Shown here piece after piece: positions 7,827-16,955 of a stretch of 64,000 bases of DNA (positions are counted from its first letter, which is position 1; the number at the start of each line of letters is the position of its first letter). The position numbers and the translations under genes were made by a program. The stretch is from Enterovibrio paralichthyis. GTDB lineage: Bacteria > Pseudomonadota > Gammaproteobacteria > Enterobacterales > Vibrionaceae. The stretch is taken from NCBI RefSeq assembly GCF_019209835.1, contig NZ_JAHUTS010000006.1:186001-250000 (forward strand), written 5' to 3'. The notes under the pieces are model-generated. The model searched no databases, was not told the DNA's origin, and was given only the letters and a program-made list of their open reading frames with translations.

Positions 7827-10800
7827 CCTCGGCGAATCTCGACGCACAATGTGGCGATACTAAAGATGCCCAGAACCCGACTGGGGTGTGTCCATTAAAG
7901 CTCGAAAACGTTCAACTGATCCCAGTTAGATATGGTTTGGTAGAAACGCTTTGCGTAAAAGATGAGATACCTGTTCCCTATGAGACAAAATCAAAACCCG
8001 TGGGTATCCGTCTCCTGAGAGACGGCTGGCTTTATATTCTGATTCAACATGATGGAACATGGATACTTCACGAATATCTCGTCAAAGACGGTCAAATCTC
8101 GTCATTGCTCTGGCAAGGCTCGGAAGTATCTCAAGACGTTCGAACGTCAAGTGCTGGAGAAGCCAACTTAGTTTTCAAGAAGTCAGATCTGCTCTACGCC
8201 TGCTATTCGGAAGTACAATGGACGGCACGCAAATGTTCTCAGGTTATTCAAAGTGACGATGATAGAGAACGGTTTTTGCAACGCGTTTCCCTGTCAGGCG
8301 CCGACCCAGCCAAAGGAAAAGAATACCTTTTAGCTTCACAGCAAGCGGCATCACTTATCGCAGAGTGCGCTGAAGCCCAAAATCCAGACCAGCAGCTAAC
8401 AGACCTCGATTACTCATCCTATGAATGGGAACACAAACCGCTCTTCGAGAGCATTGATTTTTCGGTGCTGAGCGCCAAAGTACTGCCTCAATACAGGCAC
8501 GATCACTTCTATCTCATCTTGAATGACGACATTGGTATTTTGAGAGATTTGGCTTCATACCAAGCGCTTGTTGCAACATCATTGGAAGAGTGGACATCCG
8601 ACGAAGAGCAGTATCAAAAGTTCGTTGAAGGATGCTACATCGAATCACAAATCGCACTATCACCGGAAAAAGTGGAGCAGCTCGCCGTTGCGGTCGGTGA
8701 TCCAACCTTTGCCAGCTCTCTCGATGATGACCAAAAACAAGCAGTTATTGAATGGTTAGAGTTTCAAGAGGAGCCCGGAAGCGATCACGCCCGGCTCAAC
8801 GCATACAAAAAGATGCAGCTAAAAGATGCACTCGGAATTGAGCAGTGGAGAAAATACGAAGAACTTATCGGAGATATTGAAGAACACTACCAAAGGCAAA
8901 TGAACGGGATAAGTATCTTCAAATTCTGGGACTCAAACGCGGGTACACCCGGCATTCGCGAGCTTATTCACGAAGAAGATATGATGATTTTCCTGAGTGA
9001 GCAACGCGAGAAACTCGATCACTGGCAAGCACTTTTAGAAACCATCTCCAAAGACAGAACAGCCCTGTTTGACAGATTTTATCCCGCTGCCTGGTATTTC
9101 GATGCAACCAATATCGATAGCCTTCAAAACTTACTTGCCGCTGAATATTCCTGTATTCAGGATATATGCTGGAATGATGAGTCCGCCGCTTTGGTCGCAG
9201 ATAAATTAGACGAAATGCCTTGGATTTCATACCGAGCGATATATTCACTGCCCACTGAAGACTACATTAAAGTCACCGAGGAAATAGCAAAAAGAATCGC
9301 GCATATCCGCTCACTAGTGACGAGTGGGAAAAGTATTGAAGAAATTAACTCCATCGGTTCGCAAATTAATGGCTTGTTAGATGAACAGATAGGTGGCAGT
9401 GACTGGGGCACAAAACTGGCCGCACTTGATGAAAACCTGAGAGCGTTTGATTCTTTAATTGACGCCAGTTTCGCGCCAGCGAATACAATTGATCTCGCTA
9501 AAAACGCGTCTGCGCTTCTGGACCAAGCAAACTCAACGATGCAGTTCGATCCCAACGATATATTCAGAGACTTGAGAGGCAGTGCTTGGTTAGAATTCTT
9601 CAAAGCTTATCGTATTGAAGGACTTTCTGTTGTAGTAGCGAGTGCAACTGAACTTGCCGCGTTTAACAACCTCAAGACACAAGTAGAGAGCCTTAGAACA
9701 GAAAATCGACGTTTAAAGAATCAAATAAGGCAAGAAATTGCAAACCTGCGCAAATCAGGGAGGTCTATCAACCATGCTCTGTCAGTCGATGCCTGGCGTG
9801 CGAAGCTAAGAAACAACCAGACTCAACTTTTATCAGTGGAAAATAAACTGGCAGAAGCCATCTCGCCCATTGGTGATGGACCCGCTAAAGTCGGCTATAG
9901 CATTAAAGGTCTATCAGCAGAAATGCAAGCTGACATCAAGCAAATGACCGCTGATCTACAAACGGTAAAAAGCACCCCTAACTTTTTTGACAAATGGCGC
10001 GCTCCTATAAAATTCGGAAAGTGGGATCTTTTGTCTTTTTTACTGGTCGGCATTTCGATTAGTAACGCATATAAAGCCAGAAATAAGTCACGAGAAATTA
10101 GATTGGCAGAAATTACAGGTGCGCTTAGCGGCATCTTTGGATTTGCCCAAGGTGTGCGCGCTGCAACTGATATTGCTGCCATAAAGGCTGTAAGTAGCAA
10201 ACATAGCGTCCTAGTATATGGCACCAACCTCGGCAAATGGACAACTTTACTCGGTGGGGGGGCATATGTACTTGGTGCGATTAGTTCAGGGACAAAAGCT
10301 TACAAAGCCTTTGATGCTTGGCGCAAAGGAAATACTAAAGCGCTAGTCACACTTGGAGGTGAAGGTGGGATGACCTTGATCAACGGCTGGGGCCTAGGCA
10401 GAAGCATTCATGTTGGCTTCACCGTATATCAAGCAAGTAAAGTTAGCAATTCAGCCACAGCGGCAGCTTGGGCAGGAAATGGGGCTAGACTCGTCTCAAT
10501 GACCATTCGTTTAACTCTCGCGGGCGTTGCGGTCTCAGCTATTCAGTTAATCGCGACTGTTTGGTACAACCGGTCTAATCTTTCCAAGTACTTAGCGTGG
10601 TTTGAAAGCAGCGAATGGGGTAAAGATAAAGCTGCCAGAACAATGGGTGAAAGTAACTTGCAACTAGCCAGAATTTCGGCCAAGCCTGGCGCCGAAATCA
10701 AAGAGTTTGGACAAGGCAGAGCTCTTTTTCTTACTTTCCCAGGCTTGACGAGTGAAACACTGGATCTTGCTGGAGTGAACCTATCTGCCTACTGGAAAAC

Positions 10801-11119
10801 GAACCTTCGCAACAATGATTGGGAAGCATGGACTAATGAGTTAGCGCAACAATGGGTTTGTTTAAGTGCCCCTGAAGAGCCGTTACTGATAGCCCTTCCT
10901 CTATTTGGCCCAGAAATCAATGCAGAGCACGGTATTGCTATCGAGCTACATTATTTCCCAACACCGGATGCGACTGAACGAGATATCTTACGCTTCCAAG
11001 CTGAGAGTTTCACGCGTGTAGGACCACTCAGTGAAGTCGCACAGTTTAAAGCGCGTAATGTTTCAGCCTACGATCTTACCCAGTTGACCACCCAGCATAT
11101 CACTTGGAAAAGTAAATAA
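7823..11119 (+). CDS. VasX-like pore-forming T6SS effector
   Basis: A large toxin of 1,098 residues; V. cholerae VasX is about the same size and sits at the same place. The N-terminus 'CPLKLENVQLIPVRYGLVE' has the CPL...PVRY pattern of the VasX N-terminal region. A long helical middle part with coiled-coil-like stretches (about residues 610-720) follows. Hydrophobic segments appear near residues 735-750, 770-785, 810-825 and 893-912, as in colicin-like membrane toxins. It starts with GTG overlapping the adaptor stop and is followed after two bases by a membrane protein with the features of an immunity factor. Pore formation is inferred from the family. Confidence 0.75.
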   Translation: MTSANLDAQCGDTKDAQNPTGVCPLKLENVQLIPVRYGLVETLCVKDEIPVPYETKSKPVGIRLLRDGWLYILIQHDGTWILHEYLVKDGQISSLLWQGSEVSQDVRTSSAGEANLVFKKSDLLYACYSEVQWTARKCSQVIQSDDDRERFLQRVSLSGADPAKGKEYLLASQQAASLIAECAEAQNPDQQLTDLDYSSYEWEHKPLFESIDFSVLSAKVLPQYRHDHFYLILNDDIGILRDLASYQALVATSLEEWTSDEEQYQKFVEGCYIESQIALSPEKVEQLAVAVGDPTFASSLDDDQKQAVIEWLEFQEEPGSDHARLNAYKKMQLKDALGIEQWRKYEELIGDIEEHYQRQMNGISIFKFWDSNAGTPGIRELIHEEDMMIFLSEQREKLDHWQALLETISKDRTALFDRFYPAAWYFDATNIDSLQNLLAAEYSCIQDICWNDESAALVADKLDEMPWISYRAIYSLPTEDYIKVTEEIAKRIAHIRSLVTSGKSIEEINSIGSQINGLLDEQIGGSDWGTKLAALDENLRAFDSLIDASFAPANTIDLAKNASALLDQANSTMQFDPNDIFRDLRGSAWLEFFKAYRIEGLSVVVASATELAAFNNLKTQVESLRTENRRLKNQIRQEIANLRKSGRSINHALSVDAWRAKLRNNQTQLLSVENKLAEAISPIGDGPAKVGYSIKGLSAEMQADIKQMTADLQTVKSTPNFFDKWRAPIKFGKWDLLSFLLVGISISNAYKARNKSREIRLAEITGALSGIFGFAQGVRAATDIAAIKAVSSKHSVLVYGTNLGKWTTLLGGGAYVLGAISSGTKAYKAFDAWRKGNTKALVTLGGEGGMTLINGWGLGRSIHVGFTVYQASKVSNSATAAAWAGNGARLVSMTIRLTLAGVAVSAIQLIATVWYNRSNLSKYLAWFESSEWGKDKAARTMGESNLQLARISAKPGAEIKEFGQGRALFLTFPGLTSETLDLAGVNLSAYWKTNLRNNDWEAWTNELAQQWVCLSAPEEPLLIALPLFGPEINAEHGIAIELHYFPTPDATERDILRFQAESFTRVGPLSEVAQFKARNVSAYDLTQLTTQHITWKSK

Positions 11120-11121
11120 TC

Positions 11122-12264
11122 ATGTTTTGGAAAAAAAAGAAAAATCAGGATATTAATTTAGAAGAGAAAATGCCCAAGGCTGGAGAAACACGCGATTTTT
11201 TTGCAGGAGAAGCAGTATTCTTCTCACCAAAGCCACTACCTTCAGCGAAAATTGACATAACTTCCGTCATTTCATCTCCAACGATACTGGAATGTAACGA
11301 CACCTATTTGAATATCGGTCAACGCAATCAGGGCAAAGCTTGGCAAGTTCAGATGTCAAATTTTCTAATTGGAATGGCAGCTATCGTAATACTTATTATT
11401 CTCATAATGTTTGGCTTTGAAGATATATCGAAATATGGTTCCTTTCTGGTTTCATTTTTATCAGCATGGTATGACTTAGCTGAACCTCTCATAATTATCT
11501 TTACCTTTTTATACAGCATTTGTTGGTATGTAGTTATCAAAAGCTCATTTGACTTCTCTCGCCAACGCCCTATACGCTTAAACCGAGAACGTCGAGAAAT
11601 CTGTTATTACTCCGACAAGGAAAAAAAGCCCATCATAGCCCCGTGGGAAGAAGTGGTATGCTGGGTAGCAATGAACCGGGGTACCACAGGCAATAGCTTA
11701 GTCACACATTTTACCTTTGCTCTCGCCATTCCTACTTCAGACCGCAAAGACTATTGGATACTTCGCCGTCCCATTACCTCCATTTCTGAAGGTCAACGCA
11801 TGTGGGAAACCATGCGCATTTTTATGGATGAACCGAAGGAAATGCGCCCTGTTCCAACGCCTTTTGTAAAAGAAGATCGTGCTTACTTTGACCAATGCCG
11901 AAGCGAGCTTTGGGAGAAGTTCAGGAAAGGCCCTAAACGTTTGTTTACGCTTAACTCAGAATTTCCATGGGTCTCTTACACTTCAATGTTTTTCTATTAT
12001 GTGTTCCACATCTTGAGCGGCTGGAAACTGCCTTACTTGGTCTCAGAGTGGACAGATAGTCTCGCCAAAGTGAAAGTGCCTGATGACATTGAAGCATGGT
12101 CTCAGCCCATCCCAGAAAGTGAATGGGCAAAACCCAGCGAAGAGCTTTTAAAGCAGAAAGCCGCGATTGAAAAACACTTTGAAGCCGGGGGCACGCTGAC
12201 TGACTTCGTCTATTCAGAAGACAATTCGAATGACACCCTTCGAGAGACGGAAAAAGCAGAGTAA
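11122..12264 (+). CDS. Candidate immunity protein to the VasX-like toxin (TsiV2-like, DUF6708-type)
   Basis: A 380-residue membrane protein placed directly after the toxin, as TsiV2 follows VasX. Two strong membrane helices lie at about residues 80-98 and 118-138, with a third hydrophobic stretch near 285-300. Between them is a soluble part with 'PIRLNRERREICYY', a pattern seen in DUF6708 proteins. An inner-membrane location fits protection against a pore-forming toxin. Base composition is clearly more AT-rich at the 5' end (lysine-rich start) than in vgrG. The assignment rests on position, topology and partial family resemblance. A weak hairpin follows the gene. Confidence 0.65.
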   Translation: MFWKKKKNQDINLEEKMPKAGETRDFFAGEAVFFSPKPLPSAKIDITSVISSPTILECNDTYLNIGQRNQGKAWQVQMSNFLIGMAAIVILIILIMFGFEDISKYGSFLVSFLSAWYDLAEPLIIIFTFLYSICWYVVIKSSFDFSRQRPIRLNRERREICYYSDKEKKPIIAPWEEVVCWVAMNRGTTGNSLVTHFTFALAIPTSDRKDYWILRRPITSISEGQRMWETMRIFMDEPKEMRPVPTPFVKEDRAYFDQCRSELWEKFRKGPKRLFTLNSEFPWVSYTSMFFYYVFHILSGWKLPYLVSEWTDSLAKVKVPDDIEAWSQPIPESEWAKPSEELLKQKAAIEKHFEAGGTLTDFVYSEDNSNDTLRETEKAE

Positions 12265-12305
12265 CTCACGCCAGATATTTTCATTATTCCAATGAGCCGA
12301 ACCTG

Positions 12306-12329
12306 CGCCAGTACATTTGCATGCTGGCG
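12306..12329 (+). terminator. Possible terminator at the end of T6SS module 1
   Basis: CGCCAG and CTGGCG form a 6-bp stem around a 12-base loop, followed by TTTCC. The stem is modest and the T run short, so activity is uncertain. It is the only such structure between the immunity gene and the second hcp promoter. The remaining sequence of the 12265-12579 gap holds the left end of repeat copy 2 (from 12410) and the sigma-54 promoter. Confidence 0.4.
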
Positions 12330-12517
12330 TTTCCATTCTTCCGTCACAAACATTTAAATCTTCAACGGGTTTTACTTTCTTTTTTTATCAACTGATTAAT
12401 TGGAAAAGTTAGCCAAAACTTGCCCACCAAGCAACTTTTCGCCCAGCCCCCAAGCAATCCCTTGCTATTACTCGCTAACTCACTAACTAACATCTTGTTT
12501 TTCATAACAATACAGAA

Positions 12518-12533
12518 TGGCATGCCCTTTGCT
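12518..12533 (+). promoter_or_regulatory. Sigma-54 (-24/-12) promoter of hcp copy 2
   Basis: Identical to the copy-1 element: TGGCATG-N4-TTGCT, lying inside the duplicated block and 47 bp upstream of hcp copy 2. Both modules therefore should respond to the same RpoN-dependent activator. Confidence 0.75.
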
Positions 12534-12579
12534 CCCTCATTCCCCTGACAACATTCAACTATCAGGTAAGGAATACGCA

Positions 12580-13098
12580 ATGCCAACTCCATGTTATATC
12601 GCCATTGAAGGCAAAACTCAGGGCAACATCACCGCCGGTGCCTTCACCGCCGATTCTGTCGGTAACATCTATGTCGAAGGCCACGAAGACCAGATGCTGG
12701 TTCAGGCGTTTGACCACATCGTGACCGTCCCGACTGACCCACAAAGCGGCCAGCCTTCCGGCCAACGTGTCCACAAGCCGTTCAAGTTCACTGTGGCACT
12801 GAACAAAGCCGTTCCGCTGATGTACAACGCACTGGCTTCCGGTGAGATGCTGCCGCATGTTGAACTCAAGTGGTACCGCACCTCTGTCGAAGGTAAGCAG
12901 GAGCACTTCTTCTCTACCATCCTGACCGATGCCACCATCATCGACATCGACTGCCACATGCCACACTGCCAGGACCTGAACAAGAAAGAGTTTACCCAAC
13001 TGGTGACCGTCTCTGTGGCCTACCGCAAGATTGACTGGGAGCACACTGTGGCCGGTACCTCTGGCGCGGACGACTGGCGTGCACCGATTGAGGCTTAA
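12580..13098 (+). CDS. hcp: Hcp, T6SS inner-tube protein (copy 2)
   Basis: 172 residues, differing from copy 1 only at residues 126 (His for Gln) and 134 (Asn for Thr). The same ribosome site and the same start choice apply. It heads the second module: hcp-vgrG-DUF4123-331-residue protein-Rhs-immunity. Because the two proteins are almost the same, mixed Hcp tubes are likely, and neither copy should be specific for its module's cargo. Confidence 0.97.
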   Translation: MPTPCYIAIEGKTQGNITAGAFTADSVGNIYVEGHEDQMLVQAFDHIVTVPTDPQSGQPSGQRVHKPFKFTVALNKAVPLMYNALASGEMLPHVELKWYRTSVEGKQEHFFSTILTDATIIDIDCHMPHCQDLNKKEFTQLVTVSVAYRKIDWEHTVAGTSGADDWRAPIEA

Positions 13099-13111
13099 GG
13101 CTTCCCGGTTA

Positions 13112-13168
13112 ATGGCTCAACAGACCCTGTTGGGCCATTGCTCACTCACCCGCCCTTAGGCGGGTTTT
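13112..13168 (+). terminator. Stable hairpin plus terminator between hcp and vgrG (copy 2)
   Basis: The same two structures as in copy 1: a 12-bp stem at 13112-13138 and CCCGCC/GGCGGG followed by TTTT at 13149-13168. Their conservation within the repeat keeps the presumed hcp-to-vgrG expression step-down in both modules. Confidence 0.8.
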
Positions 13169-13219
13169 GTCGTCAGAGGTTCTCTCTGGTTGTGTGGTGA
13201 TGTTGGTTAGGGCGTGTTC

Positions 13220-15256
13220 ATGGCTACAGATAGCAGTCTGCAATTTACTCTCTCGGTGGAAGGCTTACCGGACGAGGCCTTTGCGGTGGTCGATTTTCAG
13301 GGGGAGGCGCACCTCTCTGCTCCTTTCTCCTTTCAGGTCAGTCTGGCGAGCCGCAATGAGGCGTTCTCTGAGATGGACACGGTCGACCGCCCCGTTTCCC
13401 TGATGCTCTGGCAGGACGGTGTCCTCCAACAGCGTTTTCACGGCATTGTCCGCCGCTTTACCCGTGGCGATACCGGGTTCCACCACACCCGTTATGCCCT
13501 GGAGATGGTTCCTGCCCTTTCCCGGCTTTCTTTGCGTCACAACAGCCGTATTTTCCAGCAGATGACGGTGCCGGACATCATGAGTATCTTGCTCCAGGAG
13601 ATGGGCATTGATGACTATGCCTTTGCCCTGTCCGGAACACCGCTTCCCCGTGAGTACTGTGTCCAGTACCGGGAGACCGATTTACAGTTCCTTGAGCGCA
13701 TTGCCGCGGAAGAAGGCATTTTCTACACCTTTATCCACGGACAGGGAAAGCATACGGTGTTGTTCTCGGACGATACCCAGACCCTGTCTCATTCTGGGCT
13801 GGTCATTCCCTATAACGTCAACAGCGGCGGGATGGCTGCTGAGCCTTTTGTTCGCCAGTGGCACTATTCGGTGCAGGCAAGGCCTTCGTCGGTCCAGCTC
13901 AAGGATTACAGTTTTAAAAAGCCGGCCTACGCCTTTTTGCAGGACCAGGCCGGTCACGAGATGGGCTTTCAACGCAGTGACTATGAGCACTTTGATTATC
14001 CCGGCCGTTTTAAAAGTGATGCGGCCGGCAAGCCTTTCACCCAGTACCGGTTAGAGCACCTGCGCAGTGATGCCATCACCGCCACCGCGCAAAGTAATGT
14101 CCCTCAGATTCAACCCGGTTTGTTGTTTGACCTCACCGAGCATGCCGATGAGGCCACCAACCGTGACTGGGTGGTGGTGTCCGCCCATCTTGAAGGCACC
14201 CAGCCGCAAGCACTCGAAGAGGCGGGCGGCGCAGGCATGACCAGGTTCCACAATACCTTTTCGGTCATTCCGGCGCACAGGCCGTGGCGACCCAAACCCC
14301 AGCCCCGCCCGGTGGTGCAAGGGCCGCAAATGGCGATAGTGACCGGCCCGGAGGGCGAAGAAATCTTCTGTGATGAGCACGGGCGGGTGAAGGTCCAGTT
14401 TCCGTGGGACCGTTATGGCAACAGTGATGACGCGTCAAGCTGCTGGGTGCGGGTCTCTCAGGGCTGGGCCGGCGGGCAGTATGGCATGATGGCCATTCCC
14501 CGCGTTGGTCATGAGGTGATTGTCTCCTTCCTGGAAGGCGACCCGGACCAGCCCATTGTGACAGGCAGAACCTATCACGCCACCAATGTGCCGCCCTACC
14601 CGTTGCCGGAAAACAAAACCCGCACGGTGCTCAGAACTGAGTCCCATCAGGGTGAAGGCTTTAACGAACTGCGTTTTGAAGACCAGAGCGGTGCAGAAGA
14701 AATCTATCTCCATGCCCAGAAGGACATGAACCTGCTGGTGCAGAACGACCGCAAAGACCACATCAAGCATGATGTCCACCTGACGGTCGACAATGAGCGT
14801 TTTCAGCACATTAAGGTCGATGACCATCTCACGGTCGATGGCAATGCGATGACCCAGGTGAAGGGGAACAAGACAATAATCAGCGACCAGAGCATTCACC
14901 TTAAACAAAACACCGCGCACCTGGTTGATGCTGGCTCTGAAATTCACCAAAAATCCGGGGCAAAACTTGTCATTGAGGCAGGAAGCCAAATCACCTTAAA
15001 AGCCGGCGGTTGCTTCGTCACAGTCGATACTGCTGGCGTTCATATTTCGGGCCCCGTCATTAACCTAAATAAAGGGGGAAGCGCAGGCAATGGCAGTGGC
15101 TATGGCGGCATTGCCCCAACTATGCCAGGGCAAATTCCTCCCAAACCAGCCAACCCACTACCAATGTTGTCAACCGCACAGATTGCGACCATGAAATCCG
15201 CAGCTCCGTTCTGTGAAGAGTGTGAAAAATGTAAGGATGGGCAATGCGCGATCTAG
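13220..15256 (+). CDS. vgrG: VgrG, T6SS spike protein (copy 2, Rhs-module)
   Basis: 678 residues starting at the ATG at 13220 (GTG at 13214 is an alternative). Residues 1-541 match copy 1 almost perfectly. The C-terminal DUF2345-type region then diverges ('AMTQVKGNKTIISDQSIHLK' against 'SMSHIKGDKTLVTDGSFHTK'). The last 25 residues again carry a Cys-rich tail ('PFCEECEKC', then a further Cys in 'GQC'), comparable to copy 1. The downstream DUF4123 gene starts inside the vgrG 3' end (15244), so translation is coupled. The divergent tip presumably selects the second adaptor and thereby the Rhs cargo. Confidence 0.96.
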   Translation: MATDSSLQFTLSVEGLPDEAFAVVDFQGEAHLSAPFSFQVSLASRNEAFSEMDTVDRPVSLMLWQDGVLQQRFHGIVRRFTRGDTGFHHTRYALEMVPALSRLSLRHNSRIFQQMTVPDIMSILLQEMGIDDYAFALSGTPLPREYCVQYRETDLQFLERIAAEEGIFYTFIHGQGKHTVLFSDDTQTLSHSGLVIPYNVNSGGMAAEPFVRQWHYSVQARPSSVQLKDYSFKKPAYAFLQDQAGHEMGFQRSDYEHFDYPGRFKSDAAGKPFTQYRLEHLRSDAITATAQSNVPQIQPGLLFDLTEHADEATNRDWVVVSAHLEGTQPQALEEAGGAGMTRFHNTFSVIPAHRPWRPKPQPRPVVQGPQMAIVTGPEGEEIFCDEHGRVKVQFPWDRYGNSDDASSCWVRVSQGWAGGQYGMMAIPRVGHEVIVSFLEGDPDQPIVTGRTYHATNVPPYPLPENKTRTVLRTESHQGEGFNELRFEDQSGAEEIYLHAQKDMNLLVQNDRKDHIKHDVHLTVDNERFQHIKVDDHLTVDGNAMTQVKGNKTIISDQSIHLKQNTAHLVDAGSEIHQKSGAKLVIEAGSQITLKAGGCFVTVDTAGVHISGPVINLNKGGSAGNGSGYGGIAPTMPGQIPPKPANPLPMLSTAQIATMKSAAPFCEECEKCKDGQCAI

Positions 15257-15963
15257 ATATGGAAGTCGATGCAAAGCTTCATTGCTATGCCATTTTCAAC
15301 GGCACTGCGGAGAGTAAACCATTAGCCGATTTTTACCGTCTGGGGGGTAACGACGCATTGCCTCTTTGGCGCGGTACTCCCTACGCAAATTGGCATGAGG
15401 TTATGCCCTTTATCGCCGACGTTTCTGAACTGCAAGACTTCGTTGATTGGTCAGAAAGAGAAGCCAGTGAAGATTGGGGAATGCTGGTTACAAGTCCACT
15501 TCCAATCGCTGATATTTTCAATCACTTTCGAAGTTTGACTCAGGTATGGATGCCGAACGGTAGCCATGCCTTTTTCCGTTTCTACGATCCAAATTTCAGC
15601 ATTGAAGTGGCAACGATGAGTGACGATGAACAACGATCATTGATCATGGGCCCTTGTCATCAATGGCTTTCAAAGCAACGTGAAGCCACCAACACCAAAC
15701 CCACTCAAGTCGGTAGCGACAAATCATTCCCCTGGTGGGAAGTGCCCGACACTGTCGTTAGGAAACTGAGTGAAAAAGACAAATCTGTCCTTATCGCCAA
15801 TAGCGTGAAATGGCTTAGGGAGAATCATGCAGATCTTTACTTCTCACTGCCAGAGCCAGCAACCAAAGCCAAAGTTGCCCGCTTGGTTGCAAAACACAAA
15901 GCTGAATTCGGCTCCCTGAACAGTTACATCAAAAATGCATTGGATAAAGAGGTGTATCGGTGA
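15244..15963 (+). CDS. DUF4123 T6SS effector adaptor (Rhs-module)
   Basis: A 239-residue protein with the DUF4123 pattern: 'LHCYAIFNGTAES' at the start and 'LTQVWMPNGSHAFFRFYDP' near residues 98-117, equivalent to the 'LIQVQSPYGSNVFF' block of the other adaptor. AAGGATGG upstream favours the ATG at 15244, giving a 13-bp overlap with vgrG; an ATG at 15259 is possible. It overlaps the next gene by GTGA. By analogy with known adaptors it should load the Rhs effector, or the 331-residue protein, onto VgrG copy 2. Confidence 0.85.
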   Translation: MRDLDMEVDAKLHCYAIFNGTAESKPLADFYRLGGNDALPLWRGTPYANWHEVMPFIADVSELQDFVDWSEREASEDWGMLVTSPLPIADIFNHFRSLTQVWMPNGSHAFFRFYDPNFSIEVATMSDDEQRSLIMGPCHQWLSKQREATNTKPTQVGSDKSFPWWEVPDTVVRKLSEKDKSVLIANSVKWLRENHADLYFSLPEPATKAKVARLVAKHKAEFGSLNSYIKNALDKEVYR

Positions 15964-16955
15964 GCAGTAACACAATGACGATGGCTGACGTCGATAACAT
16001 GTTCAGCACTATTAAGTCAGAGTTCGAAACCTCGATTGATGAATACCGCAAGCACTCAGAAAACTGGCTGTATGGCTGGGCTCTGGACATGGAGCAAAAG
16101 GTTATCGTCAACGATAACGAGCACTCCACGGACACGAATGATTCAAAGATCGAAGCTGACATCATCACCTGCCCCCTTGATGGAAAAATCACCCTTGTCC
16201 ATTGCTTTGAAGCGGAAGCTTTCGTGCCAATCAGTGGTACGCCCTTCAAGGTACAACCCGTTAAGAAGCAGACCAGTTTTTTGTCTTCTGACTACGAGCC
16301 GGATGGCCCGGCCGTTTCCGGCACTATTGGCAGCGACGGTACCGCAGAAGTGATATTAGACTCGGCGCATCGCGGCAAACCCATCCGCATCACCTTTTAC
16401 CCAGAGGTGAACGAAAGCGACATCAAAGCCATGCTCGACTCTTACGACCCAACAATCAGCAAACTAAGTGCCTGGCTCGACAAGGAATGGACAACGCAGC
16501 GCAGCGAATGGCAGATATATCTGTCAGATCCCATTGATGTGTGGAAAGAGGTCGGCAAGTTTTTCGACAAGATGCTGGACGAACTTATTGATGCATGGGA
16601 CGAAATTGCAAGCTTATTCAAGCTACTCGCCAATCCCACCGAGCTTGCAAATCAACTTTCCAAGTATATGGAAAACCCTGAACTGATCGCCGAGAAATTA
16701 GCCTCTGCAAAAGGGGAATCCGAAAGAATGCTAACGCTGGTTAAAGATGAAGCACGATGCTTTCTATGCCTGAATGCCGTCATTTCATGGTTCAGAACAC
16801 TCAGTCCACTGCAGATCCTTTCTTTGGTTACCGTCTCTCTCGCAGCGATTTTGGTAGAGGTGGTGCTGAGTATTGTCATCCCCGGCGGCGCCGTTTTAAG
16901 GAATATCAATCGACTCAGAGATGTTGCAGGTACTGCAGCCATGGTAGGTGCGTAA
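15960..16955 (+). CDS. Uncharacterised T6SS/Rhs-linked protein with C-terminal hydrophobic segment
   Basis: I do not recognise a named family. The 331-residue protein has an acidic N-terminus, a possible beta-rich domain at about residues 60-140 ('ITCPLDGKITLVHCF', 'GTIGSDGTAEVIL'), a helical acidic middle part, and a strongly hydrophobic stretch near residues 283-310 ('ILSLVTVSLAAILVEVVLSI'). It ends 'RDVAGTAAMVGA', and its TAA is directly followed by the Rhs ATG. N-terminal regions of Rhs effectors often hold such hydrophobic segments, so it may be the detached N-terminal part of the toxin, or an adaptor. It overlaps the DUF4123 gene by GTGA. Confidence 0.7.
   Translation: MSSNTMTMADVDNMFSTIKSEFETSIDEYRKHSENWLYGWALDMEQKVIVNDNEHSTDTNDSKIEADIITCPLDGKITLVHCFEAEAFVPISGTPFKVQPVKKQTSFLSSDYEPDGPAVSGTIGSDGTAEVILDSAHRGKPIRITFYPEVNESDIKAMLDSYDPTISKLSAWLDKEWTTQRSEWQIYLSDPIDVWKEVGKFFDKMLDELIDAWDEIASLFKLLANPTELANQLSKYMENPELIAEKLASAKGESERMLTLVKDEARCFLCLNAVISWFRTLSPLQILSLVTVSLAAILVEVVLSIVIPGGAVLRNINRLRDVAGTAAMVGA

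Larger units (their letters stand above)
12410..14844. repeat. Copy 2 of the 2.4-kb direct repeat (hcp + vgrG front part)
   Basis: Same orientation as copy 1 and offset by 8,369 bp. The left boundary is sharp: unrelated sequence before TAGCCAAAAC. The right boundary is inside vgrG after the codons for 'LTVDG'. Over the shared 541 VgrG residues only about five substitutions are visible (for example RIG to RVG, TTF to TRF). Silent differences are scattered, so the copies are not brand new but remain highly similar. Confidence 0.95.

Noticed and set aside
4041..14844. Duplicated hcp-vgrG blocks considered as an insertion sequence or composite transposon
   Set aside because: There is no transposase, terminal inverted repeat or target duplication, and the boundaries lie upstream of a promoter and inside vgrG.
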